A DNA stretch of 64,000 bases from Metridium senile (taxonomy: Eukaryota; Cnidaria; Anthozoa; Actiniaria; Metridiidae). The notes under the pieces are model-generated. The model was not told the DNA's origin. It saw only the letters and a list, made by a program, of their open reading frames with translations, and did no database searches. Below are positions 31,767 through 45,715 of the stretch, piece after piece. The DNA lies in NCBI GenBank assembly GCA_949775045.1, contig OX459095.1, positions 31,968,064 to 32,032,063 on the forward strand. Reading direction: 5' to 3'. Position numbers and translations under genes: made by a program. Every line of letters begins with the position of its first letter. Position 1 is the first letter of the stretch.

Positions 31767-33350
31767 TATTGCATTGATACTACATGTATATGAAAGCTTG
31801 GACACTTCTACTAAACCCTACTTGCACTATTGAATCCAGAAATGGCACATTTATACAAGGAGAACAATGTGAATACACTGCAAAATAAGACCTATGGAAA
31901 AGCTCTTAAGGAAACAACTTGAAAAAGACACACAGTGAAAACTTCTCACTCTTTTTTGGCCATTGGCCCATCTTCTTGGAAAACTTCTTCAACATAATGT
32001 CTGTTGTTGAAAATATACTTGTGTTTCAAAAATTTAAAAATAAGGTGTTGTAAGTTTTTGTTCAATTTGGAATGAAATATTATAATATTGCATGATCAAA
32101 ATTGATTATTAGTTTGGAATTATTTTCCTGTTTTTCACATTGTAATTGGCCTTTACCAAAAATGAATAAAGGACTGGGTACTGGTTTTCATAATTAATGT
32201 AATTAAAAAATAAACCTCATCAAATAAAAGAGCAGATCAAGATATGTAAGATTCCAGGATTCTTACATATCTTGATGTGCTCTATTCAATTACATTAGTA
32301 CCCTGTCCTTTACTTGTTTTAATTGGCCTTTTCCAAAATGAGTAAAGGACTGGGTACTGGTTTCCCTAATTAATGTAATTAAAAAATAAACCTCATAATA
32401 TAAAAGAGCAGATAAAGATATTCCAGGATTCTTACATATCTTGATGTGCTCTTTTCAATTACATTAGTACCCAGTCCTTTACTCGTTTTGGAAAGTGCCA
32501 ATATACAGCACCTTGTTGGTTTTGTTAAGGCTGTATCAGGAGGACACATCTATCAAGCAGCAAAAGTATTTTAGATTAGAAAACGTTTCAGTTAGTAAAA
32601 GAAATTGTGTAGAATAATTCATATACAAGCTTCCTTACATTGTATATAGATAGATACAGCATATCATGAAATAATAACTATTATTAATATATATTTTAAT
32701 CAGGTTTAAAAAGTATTGGTAATATCAAAAATATTGTTTTGTAGTAAGGGTAGTTTTATCAATATGGAAATGTTTAAAGCACTTAATATCTATAGTTACA
32801 GTTGATTTGGCAGCTAGTTTGCTAATGGGTTGTGTTGTTTTGCCAATATATATATTTTATAAAGATATATTTACTCTGTCTTGTTTTGCTTAGAAACATT
32901 TCGTTTGATAGCTTTTTGCTTTGTTTTGCATGTTTGTTTTGAAAAGACTGATATAATAAGGTACTAAGACATTATGTAAATATGAAGATTGTTTGAATAT
33001 TTAATAGGTTTTAATTTACACAAAAAATTGTATAAATCTGTAATAGAGTGCAAACACTACACAATTCAAAGATAATTTGCACAATGAATAGAACAAAAAA
33101 GTGATTATTATTATGACTCTAGTACTAGTGCTATTTTAGTTACTAGTTTGTATTTGTGATTTGTAGTGTTTATGCTCTTATATAATTGTACATGTTGGTA
33201 TAAAAACTTTTTGGTAATTTCACAATATTTGGTTATGTTCCAAGATCTCCTATTATGTAAATACAAACATATCGAAGATCAGTTCTCATTCACAGAATTT
33301 CTTCCAGTGCATTGAGGCAGGCTCTAGAGATGAGAGTTAAGTGAACAATA
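31767..33350 (+). other. Probable 3' UTR and downstream region of the zinc-finger gene
   Basis: AT-rich and without frames. It holds two MITEs (32146-32502) and a plausible polyadenylation signal AATAAA at about 33345. The UTR end is a guess from that signal. Confidence 0.5.
32146..32502. repeat. Two tandem MITEs of the TTGGCC family
   Basis: Copies at about 32146-32322 and 32323-32502, head to tail: each has AAAGGACTGGGTACTGGTTT and TTAATGTAATTAAAAAATAA, then GATTCTTACATATCTTGATG, with the termini inverted at the right (CCTTTACT, GGCCAA or GCCAAT). Same family as 10166-10578. Confidence 0.8.
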
Positions 33351-33518
33351 AAAAGGTATTATAGAAAATCAGAGTAGCATGATACTGTCAACTCTTGCCA
33401 CACTGTGACAGCAATGTCTCTACTACAAACAAGAGATGGATACCAAAACAACATTTACGTAACTTTTATTGAAAAAGAATCTCATCTTTATAGTCCCAAA
33501 GTGAGCATTACTGCAGTG

Positions 33519-33790
33519 CGACTCACTGTACCGTAGTCACTTACAAAAACTTTTTGATGAATTTTTGACATTATTTTGACATTTTTTCATCTCAATCGGA
33601 CCAATCACAGACATCAACGTTTCTAAAGTCTCCGCCTCTGATTGATATTAACTCCGCCTCTCAATATAAACTCTGCCTCTCGATATAAACGTGTATCTTA
33701 TTGGTCGGACTGAGATGAAAAAATGTCAAAATAATGTCAAAAATTCATCAAACGTTTTTGTAAGTGACTATACTGTACTGCGAGTCACAC
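33519..33790. repeat. Palindromic MITE between the convergent genes
   Basis: GTCACTTACAAAAAC, TGACATTATTTTGACATTTT and TTCATCTCA are mirrored at 33709-33770. The middle has short CTCCGCCTCT repeats. Confidence 0.8.
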
Positions 33791-34076
33791 AGTAACTGTA
33801 TATTGCTGTTATTACTACTAACTAGAAGATATTATACAGAATGAATTCTTTAATGTTATAAACAAATAAAATAGAACATATACTCATTTGATTTTAATGC
33901 TGTTTGTTTTTATTTACAATTGTTTGAAATGGGTCACAATCGCGGTCACTTTGGTTTTTGATTTACTTATTGACCATCAGGTTTTGTTAAATAAGCACCT
34001 TTACCGGCCAATGAATCTATATAGGAGATGGTTATATACTCGATAGCCACATGCTATCACACAAACACTTGAATAT

Positions 34077-34391
34077 TTATACATTCTGAATTTGTGTTGA
34101 GTTGGTATTTCTTGATTTACAGAAGATTTGTGACAAAAAAGGAATTTTGGAATACCATGGGGGTTTTTCATCCTTATCATCTGGAACAAAACACTGGCGA
34201 CAGTTGGGGCAGGTTAAGCTACAAAAGAAAGAAATTATTTTATGTATATATATATTTGTTCAATATGGAATCAACTCCAGCATGCAACTCAACTCAAGAC
34301 TTACTTGTTTAAAAACTATTTTGATTGTTGTTATTTTTATAGTTTCTAAATTTTTGTTATTTTTTGTTATATTTTGTTATTATAAATGTAA

Positions 34392-34434
<43 letters not shown>

Positions 34435-37400
34435 TTATTATTATTAAATAGCAAACTTGGTGTCAGTGTTACATATACAGTCAATGTCATTAACATTGTC
34501 CAACAAATATGGAGGTGAGTTTTCCCTGCTAGCCGGGATAACTCTATTGTTTTGAGTCCCCCAGGGAATACAAAACAAAAGTGTTATCCCGGCTAGAAGG
34601 GACAACTCGCTTTCATAGAAACAGCCCCATAGTCACCAACCTCGCCACCACCACACCTCCTTATACTTTGTAGAGTGATCCCTAATTAAAGTTAAGGTAG
34701 TTCGGGCTCTTGGATTCCTTCATTAGAATCTTTTAAAACTTTTTCTACATAAAATATGACATTAATTGGTAGAACTCAAAACTGAAAAAAGGGGGCAACT
34801 GTGCTCGTTTAAGAACTGTGAGGTGTAAGGCACTTTTTGCTATTTAAGGCGCTAAAAGCGAAAAAAGCCAGTAAAATTCAACAATTCTTTTGTTTTGGAC
34901 TAGTGGGACAGGGCACTAGTCGCTTTTAAGACTCCTCTTCATTATTCTGTAGTTTATTTGAAGCTTAGGAAAGGCATATTTTTGCCAATGGCACTTTTAT
35001 TATTTTCTTGAACAAGATGTGCGCGAGCATCAGATGCGCATTAGCAAGAGTCCCGAACTACCTTAAGGGTAATGCTTGCTGTACTTAGATGTCTACTTTA
35101 CCTTCCATATTGAATGAGGGACTCTAAACATTTTCTGTGCAACTTGTGACTGCAGGGAAGAACTATGCAACCACCAAACACTTCCTGTCAAAAGAATTTT
35201 TTTAAATAGCTGTTAATTTAGCTAAAACTATTGAGCGCATGTCAAATAGGTGACATGTTTGGTTGAGCAGTTACTGGTTCAAGGTTCTTGTCCCAGCTGG
35301 GACATGCATTAATGGATCGCTATTGAACTGAGTATTTGATGTGTTGTTCTATCTCTACTCAAGCATGTTAGGCCTGGGTTGAAAGAAATTATGGCTGAAA
35401 TCGTTTTATTTTTGCTATATCGTTATTTTATCTCAAACCTAACCAAACTTGGTACAGTCACATAACTATACAACCTTAACATTTGGAAGGAGAAAATTTT
35501 ATATAAAATCGGTCACATGACCTTGATCCATACTTTAACAGCAGTCAAGTTTTTGAATCAAAATGTGGAGACAGATTATTTGTGCAAAATTATTTTTAGT
35601 GTAGTTTCACTTTACATTTGAAGAGGTGTAAGGATCCATATTCATACCTGAACCAACATTGCAAGTTACAAGTTTGGTAAGGTTTGAGAAAAAACAACAA
35701 ATTATATAACAAAAATAAAACGATTTTAGACCCACTACAAAGCCTTCCCAGCCCCGATACTCCCTCTGTCCAAGTAGTAGGTGTGTTCAGCGGAGGTTTT
35801 GAAAATGACCCCTAAAAGGTACATACAGATAAAAATAACTGATAAAGCCTTGTCGATTTCTACCCCAACAAGCAACAAAACAGAGTTAAAATGACTCTTA
35901 CAAGTACAGAATCATATGTTATGTAACTGATTTTTGAGGCAGTACCCTAAAAGGTACGTCGATCACCACTACCAATTGGACAAAGGGAGTAGTCCTCCAA
36001 CACCCCCCCCCCCCCCCCCCCCATCCCCTTCCCAGGCCATAACATGCTTGAGTACCATGTTACAGCAGTTTCTCTCCATGTTCTCTGGTTTTTCCTTCTC
36101 AACAAAATGAACATATGTCAGTTGAGCATTTCATGAATGTATATAAAGAAGTGCAGTTTCATACTTGTGCTTTGTATACATATTGTGGAATATAACTTTA
36201 TTAATTTGTTTCCTATTCACTTACCTCCAGACAAACTCCACACAAGTCATGGCCACTATTTTCTAAACATATATGGTTGCTTTTCATTTTCTTGTGTAAG
36301 CAAATATTGCACTTTGAGCAGTGAAAATTCTCTGATTTGTTAACTCTGTAGATGGTAATTATATACAATAATAAATCCAATGACATTAATCATGATACTG
36401 ATATACCCACAGGGAGCCCAAGCTCATCACTTTTACAGTAAATGTATGGAGTCGCAAGATATCCTTTCGCTGTGCCTCAAATATACAATAATAATAATAA
36501 AAATTTACGTAGATAGTTGTGTTTAACTGTTTTCTAGTCTGTGACCGAGTTTTAGCTCATTTAGAGCGATTTTGACGAAAATGTCTTTCTGGGGTATTTT
36601 CGTCAAATCGCTCTAAATGAGCTAAAACTCGGTCACAGACTAGAAAACAGTTAAACACAACTATCTACGTAAAAAAACGTTTTTATTATTGTATATTTGA
36701 GGCACAGCGAAAGGATATCTCTCGACTCCATACATTTACTGTAAAAGATCACAAGTGATGAGCTTGGGCTCCCTGTGATATACCCAATACTTTTACCCTT
36801 GATGAGTCCATTAAACTCCTGCCCTCCTCCCTGATGGATATATAGTGATGGTTATAATTTTCAAGTGTAAGCTGTAGATTGAGCCAGCCTGCATATATTT
36901 TTTTACCTGCATGTTCCACAGTCATCACAATGGTATGGATCCAGTTTCTTGTCATTCACCACTTGTTTGCACTTAGTACAGACATAAGGAGCAAAGGTTG
37001 CTTCGCAGTTGTTGCACTTCTTACTCAACTGTTCATAAAAAAACATGTTAGAGTGGTTTTCATTAACCCGTGAAACACACTTTAGCGTAATATGCTTTAT
37101 TACACTTTATTACACTTTAACTTTGTGTTTTATAATCATTTGTTTAATAGCACTAATAATTACACATTAATACACTTTATTACTCTTTCCCTTAATTACA
37201 CTTTGTTTCACAGGTTAATGAAAACCAGTCTCTATCAATTTGTTGAATATCTTAATATATAATTATAAATACTATTCTCAGGGAGGAATTGTTGTTAAAA
37301 TGGCGGCGGGATTTCCTTAATAATTTTTATAGTTTCTTTTCTTTAACCTGATTATAATTGTATGTTTACATTGCAATTAAAACTGTATAACATAACAATT

Positions 37401-40137
37401 TTTGATTTCAGTTTTTGCATTACATCATAAATTATCAAAGTCTGTGTTATCTCATCCAATAATTGTATTTGAGTTATCAATAGCATACAGATTAAATTAG
37501 TACACACCTATAAATTGCAAGAATGTTGTCACATGGAAAAAAAAAATTATAATTTAGTAAGAGAGAGGGTCCTGAAAGGGGGGTGGGAGGGGGGGGGGGG
37601 GGGTCCGAATCCCATTTCCCAGTTTATATTTGGACCAAATCCCTGAGTCAACTGAATCAAATAATCCCATCAGTTTTGCTCAAGTTTTCGATCCCATTCC
37701 CATTTTCTATTGTTCTTTTATTTGTAAATCCCAGAAACCCAAACGGCTGAAATCTGAGCCTAATATTTGCAATGCTTTTCAAAATTTCAAGACATATTTT
37801 TTGGTATACTTTATAATGAGTTAAATATATTATGTTGCATGCCTATAGAGTTGATACATTGCTGATACTACATGTAGAATAATAATTATTTAATAAATAT
37901 GAATAGTGCAGTCAAGGTAATAGATGGATTCATTGGTATCAATTTTGGATTTTGAATTAATACCAACAGGTTCCCATTTAAATCTGTACTTTCCCATTTA
38001 AATCTGTACTTATGCAAATTTTAATTGTTGATGTGTGGAGCGCTAAACACACAGATCAACCAATCAGAGTATATTATTTCTGAAGTGAACTTCTCTGATT
38101 GGTTGATCTGTGTGTTTAGCACACATCAACAAAATTTGCTTAAGTACAGATTTAAATGGTAACCTGTTTACCTTGTCAGTGTGTGATGTAGCATCACATG
38201 CAGTACATTTGAAGGAAATTGCACCACAACTAGTCACTTGTGGATGCTGGCACTGTACAACCACACTACAGTCCTCTACTTCATCTTCATATTGTGTTTC
38301 AAAGAACTCATTGTGGCATTTGTGACAAGGGAAAAACTTTTCTTCTTCACAACACTCAAATTTGAATTGGCAAGATGTCCTATTGTAGTGAGGGCAGTAG
38401 CTGGCATGCTGTGATGTAACATAATGTAGTCATGTAAGTAGTATATTAGAAAATGTACAAATATATATGTAAAATGCATGTTAATGTTAAAGGCGCTGTT
38501 GAAATATTCAATTGTTTTCAGCAACTACTTGTTGACAATGCCACTGCTTCACTGAGTTGCTGAAGAAGTGCACATGATGATGAATGTAACAGAGGTGGTC
38601 TCACAATTTATTCTTATTATTTGTTGCAAACAGCATAATGCACAAAGTAGTGTCCAGTTCTACTTTTCGAAACAGAACTTGGCAATTTGCAACACCATTG
38701 CATGGTCAGTATCACCCATCCCCCACAAATTGTGTCGCAAGGGCATTGCATGATAAGTAACTCTGGAAAAAAATTCACACAGTTTAACCATAGTTGGCCT
38801 AACCATGGTTTAACATATGGTTTAAGTCTAAATAACAGATTTGAAAAAGACATACTGGTATATAAGTAAATTAATTGACATATTTTTTATATAAATCTCA
38901 TCTTCTAGTAAAAATCATGTGATACTATCTAATTGCAGCGAATAACAAATGTATCAATGAATGAAAAAATAAACAGGGAAACATGTAACAGATCGAAAAC
39001 TCTAGAACCATGAAATAAAAACAAAATAGTTACTAACTAATAGTTTTTATTTAGGGACGGACCATTTAATATTTGTGGGGGGGGGGGCTGGTTGGGGGGG
39101 GGTTAAACTCCCCCCCCCCCCCCCCCCCCCCAAAAAAAATATCGAGCAAGCTCTCCAAACTAAAAAAAAAATTGTGCAGCGTCAATATGGCAAAACAATT
39201 AATAGCTTGGTACAGCAAAAAAAATATCCTGCAACAGCTGAAAATCTACCCACTCCCTCAACAAAATTAAAATGGTCGGTCCCTTAGTGCACTATTTAGT
39301 CAGTATCACTCAACCAGAAACATCAAATACAAAAGGAAACAATACCTCATAACAACTTTACTTTTTTTTTATAGTAACTAATAGAGTACAAACATTAAAA
39401 GCGTGAAACATAAATAGTACTAAATAGTGATATTTTATGCTAATTCTATTGTTTAATTAAAACTATTTAGTACTAATTAGTACTAGAGTACAAACACTAA
39501 AAGTGTGCAATACTTTGCACTATTTACCACTAAATAGTGTTGATTAAACAAGAGAGAACAATAGAATTAGCATAATTTAGTGGTATTTATGTTGCACACT
39601 TTTAATGTTTGTACTCTACTTGTTTGTACTCTAGTTGCTAAATAAGAACTATAACACACTAACAATTTGATTTTGTTTCATGGTTCTAGTGTTTTCGCTC
39701 CAGTTCTGGATCATTTTCGATCGTTCGCCAAACAACAAAATCAAAACGCAGTACGAAGTAGTTTAGACACATTAAAGAAAATAAGATGTTTAAGATTTTG
39801 CAGTATACATACTTCTTTATTGATGGTTTTTGTAACATTTTCTTTACGCATTTCGACAGCAGGGTCCTAAAAGAAAAGAAAAATGATTTATTATATAGAA
39901 TTGCTTTTCGAAATCCCCGTAGACAGTCTTCACCCACTACTACAAATAATCTACAATCAATCCAATATAATTTCTAATACAATTTCTTCTTTCATCGTTA
40001 AATCATGTTTAAAATATTTCATTTTTTTGTGATTCGTATATTCCATATATTATAAAATTCCACCAAAATTCAGCCGCAATAGTTCTTACCTGGTCTGAAG
40101 TAAGATATTCAACCAAATACGAAAAATAAAGATCCAT
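34077..40137 (-). CDS. CHY/RING-type E3 ubiquitin ligase, RCHY1 (Pirh2)-like, 268 aa
   Basis: Seven minus-strand exons: 40090-40137, 39813-39866, 38172-38408, 36907-37028, 36225-36345, 35102-35184 and 34077-34218. All are GT-AG and in phase (807 nt with TAA). Residues about 35-113 start with the CHY signature: CPHYNR, then ECCEEE, then CHKCH. They are followed by zinc pairs CxxC/H (CTAC, CNNCEATFAPYVCTKC, HCDDCGTCR, FHCSKCNIC), then a RING split over three exons: CGVCLE, CIVLPCSHKLHRKC and TCPNCR. This is the domain order of RCHY1, which ubiquitinates p53 and other substrates. The C-terminal zinc ribbon of human RCHY1 is not seen; a short KPPWYSKIPF tail replaces it, unless a further exon exists (a GTAAATC donor lies at about 34115-34121). 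The N-terminal 34 residues (MDLYFSYLVEYL) are unfamiliar. It is tail to tail with the zinc-finger gene. Confidence 0.9.
34520..34603. repeat. Short foldback
   Basis: CTAGCCGGGATAACTCTATT and GTTTTG return as CAAAACAAAAGTGTTATCCC and GGCTAG. It lies in the last intron of the CHY/RING gene, directly after a TTA microsatellite (34394-34446). Confidence 0.7.
34692..35066. repeat. TTAA-flanked MITE
   Basis: TTAAGGTAGTTCGGGCTCTT at the left and AAGAGTCCCGAACTACCTTAA (21 bp, written here in two halves by description: AAGAGTCCCG and AACTACCTTAA) at the right. In the last intron of the CHY/RING gene. The ends suggest piggyBac-type insertion. Confidence 0.75.
35757..35985. repeat. Second member of the 10964-11395 family, next to a C-run
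   Basis: ATACTCCCTCTGTCCAAGTA, CCCCTAAAAGGTACATACAG, then AAAAGGTACGTCGATCACC, TACCAATTGGACAAAGGGAG. About 20 consecutive C follow at 36003-36022, mirroring the G-run of the other copy. Confidence 0.75.
36410..36775. mobile_element. Long near-perfect foldback filling a CHY/RING gene intron
   Basis: Arms 36410-36582 and 36596-36775 around a 13-nt loop. CAGGGAGCCCAAGCTCATCA starts the element and its complement ends it. It is flanked by TGATATACCCA on both sides (36399-36409 and 36776-36786), an 11-bp target duplication. Long arms plus a 9-11 bp duplication suggest a Mutator-like foldback. The transcript of this intron would form a hairpin of about 170 bp. Confidence 0.9.
37053..37232. repeat. 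MITE with TGGTTTTCATTAACC ends
   Basis: GTGGTTTTCATTAACCCGTG with AAACAC at the left; GTTTCACAGGTTAATGAAAA with CCAG at the right. The interior repeats ATTACACTTTATTACAC. Confidence 0.75.
37966..38167. repeat. ACAGGTTCC-type MITE, copy 3 of 3
   Basis: Same family as 21841 and 24071 but in opposite orientation (the short asymmetric core near 38060-38095 is the complement of theirs). It ends four bases from CHY/RING exon 3, so intron bases from +5 onward come from the element terminus. Confidence 0.85.
38994..39703. mobile_element. DNA element with GAAAACTCTAGAACCATGAAA ends, interrupted by a G/C-run MITE
   Basis: GATCGAAAACTCTAGAACCA at the left and TGGTTCTAGTGTTTTCGCTC at the right. At 39052-39289 it contains a smaller element with ends GGGACGGACCATTT and AAATGGTCGGTCCC and runs of G then C. 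The right part repeats TAGAGTACAAACATTAAAA motifs shared with 43378-43605. Confidence 0.65.
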
Positions 40138-40202
40138 TGACGATGATGAGGAAAAGAAGTCGCTACTCCGTTTAGACTTCAATGTAGAAGTTTCTCGCTC
40201 AA

Positions 40203-40267
40203 GGGAATTTCCCGTCTCAAGGGAATTTCCCGTCTCAAGGGAATTTCCCGTCTCAAGGGAATTTCCC
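40203..40267. promoter_or_regulatory. Four tandem perfect kappaB palindromes upstream of the CHY/RING gene
   Basis: GGGAATTTCCC occurs at 40203-40213, 40221-40231, 40239-40249 and 40257-40267, on an exact 18-bp period (spacer GTCTCAA). It matches the NF-kappaB consensus GGGRNWYYCC on both strands. Further consensus matches are GGGAAACCCC at 40470-40479 and GGGGAACCCC at 40523-40532. The array lies 66-130 bp upstream of the CHY/RING start codon (40137, minus). Function is inferred. Confidence 0.65.
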
Positions 40268-41239
40268 TAGTACATCATCTCAACAAAATGATCCCTCTGC
40301 AAAAATCTCTTATCATTCTTACTCATGAAGAAATAGAAAACAATTTTTCTTACTTCTTTGATGATATTCTAATAAAGGCGAGAGAAAAACGGAAAGATTT
40401 CAATCCAGTTTCTCTGAAATTGGCGGTGTTTTAAACCATTGTTTACAGTCCGACAACAGACTAATGACGGGGAAACCCCTTTCCTACCCGTGCTCTGATT
40501 GGTTATTTAATTGATGTTGATTGGGGAACCCCCTTCAAAATAGAGTCGCAAGATCTGATTGGCAAATCAATATCAACAACAATGAATACAATATCAGGGA
40601 AAATTCCCTTTAAAATGTGTAGGTGGGTATTTTTCCCCTTTGACTCCTACAAACAAAAAGATATTGCAAGCCTTTCGATTATCATTTCTATCAGTGCAGC
40701 GCAACTAACAGTGCAGGTAAAGCTACATACAAGGTAAGCAATTTGATATTAAAACCTGACACTAATATAAAAATTATACATCTAAACATGTATTATTAGG
40801 AATTGAAGACCCGTTATTTTGAAGTTTGAGGATCATTTTAGTCTGGGTTACTATTCTAAATATCACGGTATATCGTTGAGGACACCACTTTTCTTATTTT
40901 ACTCCAAAAGCTTGTGGACGTTGTGATCAGTGTGGCGTCAACTTCATTTTTCTATACCCGGCATGTGGAAACTAAGTAGGGTTCTTATATATACCTTAAT
41001 GTTTATAATATGGTGTAATACCAGAAGTTACGGTAATACCTATTTCAATAAACGTTGTCACCTAGAAGCTAGAAAGGCTAGACTGACAAGGATTGTGGCT
41101 GATAGATTTAAAATATTTTACAATTCAGAGCTGCACCTTTGCGTTTTTATATTGTTTTAGAGTAATAGCTTTGCATGAGTCACAAATTGTACTCGCTGGT
41201 TTACATCTGTACTGATTCGATACTGATCACAGGGTCTTG

Positions 41240-41470
41240 ACGAGGGATGCATGTGGGATCAGGGATCACATGCCTGGGATCGGGTTCATGAACAAAGTCC
41301 GAATCAGCTGGAATCAGGGATCACAGAAGATGGATCGGGATCGTATGAATTAATTAAGGGAATAGAACATTTTTGTGCGATCCGGAATCAAACTTTTGTG
41401 TACAAAATCGGGATCAATCACGAGAAAACACCCCTAGCTCGACACAACCCTGTGATCATGATGATTGACT
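41240..41470 (+). repeat. Degenerate GGGATC-rich stretch
   Basis: Repeated GGGATCAGGGATCACATG, GGGATCGGG and GGAATCAGGGATCACAG motifs at irregular spacing. The open frame across it has no known domain. Confidence 0.5.
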
Positions 41471-41481
41471 GATTTATTTAA

Positions 41482-41699
41482 TACAGTGCGGATCGAAAAA
41501 CCATGGGCACCCAGAAATATTCTAGAAATCGTTTATTGTTCGTTCAACAACTCGCAAACTCTAACTACAAAAGGTTTAACTTACTACACATTAGTCAAAC
41601 TTCTTGCGGTGATATAGTTGTTTCTGAGTTGTTCAACGAACAAAAATAAGATTTCTTAAATATTTCTGGGTGCCCACGGTTCTTTGATTCGCAATGTAA
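41482..41699. repeat. Tc1/mariner-like MITE
   Basis: TGCGGATCGAAAAACC, ATGGGCACCCAGAAATATT at the left and AAATATTTCTGGGTGCCCAC with GGTTCTTTGATTCGCA at the right, flanked by TA-rich sequence. A matching right end lies at 59850-59915 (TTTGTGGGTGCCCACGGTTT, GATTCGCAC). Confidence 0.75.
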
Positions 41700-41722
41700 A
41701 CACTATACTTAATATCTTTATA

Positions 41723-41807
41723 GGGGTGGACCATTTGACTTATGGGGGGGGGGGGGGAGTGGATGATTTTGTCTGTCCCCCTACTCCAGAGTTAAATGGT
41801 TCACCCC
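41723..41807. repeat. Small G-run MITE
   Basis: GGGGTGGACCATTTGA at the left, a run of 14 G, and TTAAATGGTTCACCCC at the right. Same design as 39052-39289 and 43433-43493. Confidence 0.7.
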
Positions 41808-41812
41808 AACCT

Positions 41813-41888
41813 TTTCCCCAGGGTCTTCTCGGCCGACTCCAATTCACCGCTATCTTGAATTGGAGTCGGCCGAGAAGACCCTGGGGAC
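41813..41888. repeat. Perfect 30-bp hairpin
   Basis: CCCCAGGGTCTTCTCGGCCG, ACTCCAATT, a 13-nt loop, then AATTGGAGTCGGCCGAGAAG, ACCCTGGGG. No mismatch in the arms. It sits directly next to the previous element, and the flanks ACCCCAACC/GGTTGGGT are also complementary. Confidence 0.85.
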
Positions 41889-42247
41889 GAGGTTGGGTCC
41901 ACCCCTTAACACCCATGGTCACTTACCAGCAACAACCGCGCGAAAGACTGAATTTCATGGACCATGAAAATCGCACATTCACACTTTTTGATGTATTGAT
42001 GTAAACAACGCAAAGCATGCCGGTAAGTGACCATGGTCTTAAATTCTTTGTAATAGATATGGTTAATTCTCTTTCTACTGACCTGTCTAAAATACGAAAA
42101 AAACACTTTTCATGTCCCCCCCCCCCCTACAGTAGACCATCAAGAGCCGGTCCGTAAGCCACATATCTATATCTCTCCCTGCGATCTCCTCCCAGTAATC
42201 TTTAAGTATAATATTTTCTTGGTTACTAATTGCAGCAACTTTACAAT

Positions 42248-44835
<2,588 letters not shown>

Positions 44836-44968
44836 AAAACCCTTTGTACTTAGTTGGATTATACCTCCAATCTATGCACGTTCGACTTAAAATATTTAGC
44901 TTCACAGTATTTTCAAATAACCCGTTGTTCCCCTGTCCAATGTTGCTACAGGGAAAATGAACCGTGAC

Positions 44969-45458
44969 TATACACCGAATCGAAATATGGCGTCCAATTT
45001 TAATAACAGGGTCCGTGCTACTCCTTAAACTCCTTGAAAACTCCTTAAATTTGATTTACGTTTTTAAGGGCACTTGAAAAGCCCTTGAATTTTAGAAAAC
45101 CAGCAAAAAACTCCTTAAAAACTCCTTAATTCTAGCTAAAGTAGGGTGAAAACTCTAGTACTGCAAATCAAAGTTAAGTAAAGATTCTAGTATTGTACAT
45201 CATTTTCGTAAATTCGTAAATTTCGTATATCAAAGTTGTCGCAAAAAGTGCTTAAAAATTACTTTTTGGTCCTTGAAAACTCCTTAGATTTTGTTTACTG
45301 ACATCAGCACGAACCGCCCTGTAATAACTATTGTTCTTGACTGACTAGCCTCTCATACATGTGAAAACGCCATTGTGTTTCAACGTAAACACGAGGCTAG
45401 TCAGTCAAAAACAATAGTTATTAAAATTGGACGCCATATTTCGATTCGGTGTATACAC
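44969..45458. mobile_element. TATACACCGAATCG element with a nested CAGGG...CCCTG element
   Basis: Outer ends TATACACCGAATCGAAATAT with GGCGTCCAATTTTAATAA and their complement at 45415-45458. Nested at 45007-45321 is an element starting CAGGGTCCGTGCTACTCC and ending AGCACGAACCGCCCTG, flanked by TAATAA on both sides. Its interior repeats AACTCCTTAAA. Confidence 0.7.
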
Positions 45459-45715
45459 CTATTTCAATTAACGTTGTCCATCTGGAATGGTTGATCTGAG
45501 ACCGATAGGAATTGTGGGAGCTCAATAAACTGTAAATGTACTATTATAATCACAATTGAATATCAATGTTTACTTCTGAAATGCTGTTATCTGTAATCCA
45601 GCACCATTCAAGTGTGATTAAAACAATGTATTTGAAATTTATGTTACTCCCACAATTCCTATCGGTCTCAGATCAACCATTCCAGATGGACAACGTTAAT
45701 TGAAATAGGTGTATA
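45453..45715. repeat. TATACACC-type MITE, copy 2 of 2
   Basis: Same termini and interior as 15818-16092, abutting the preceding element at a shared TATACACC. Confidence 0.85.
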
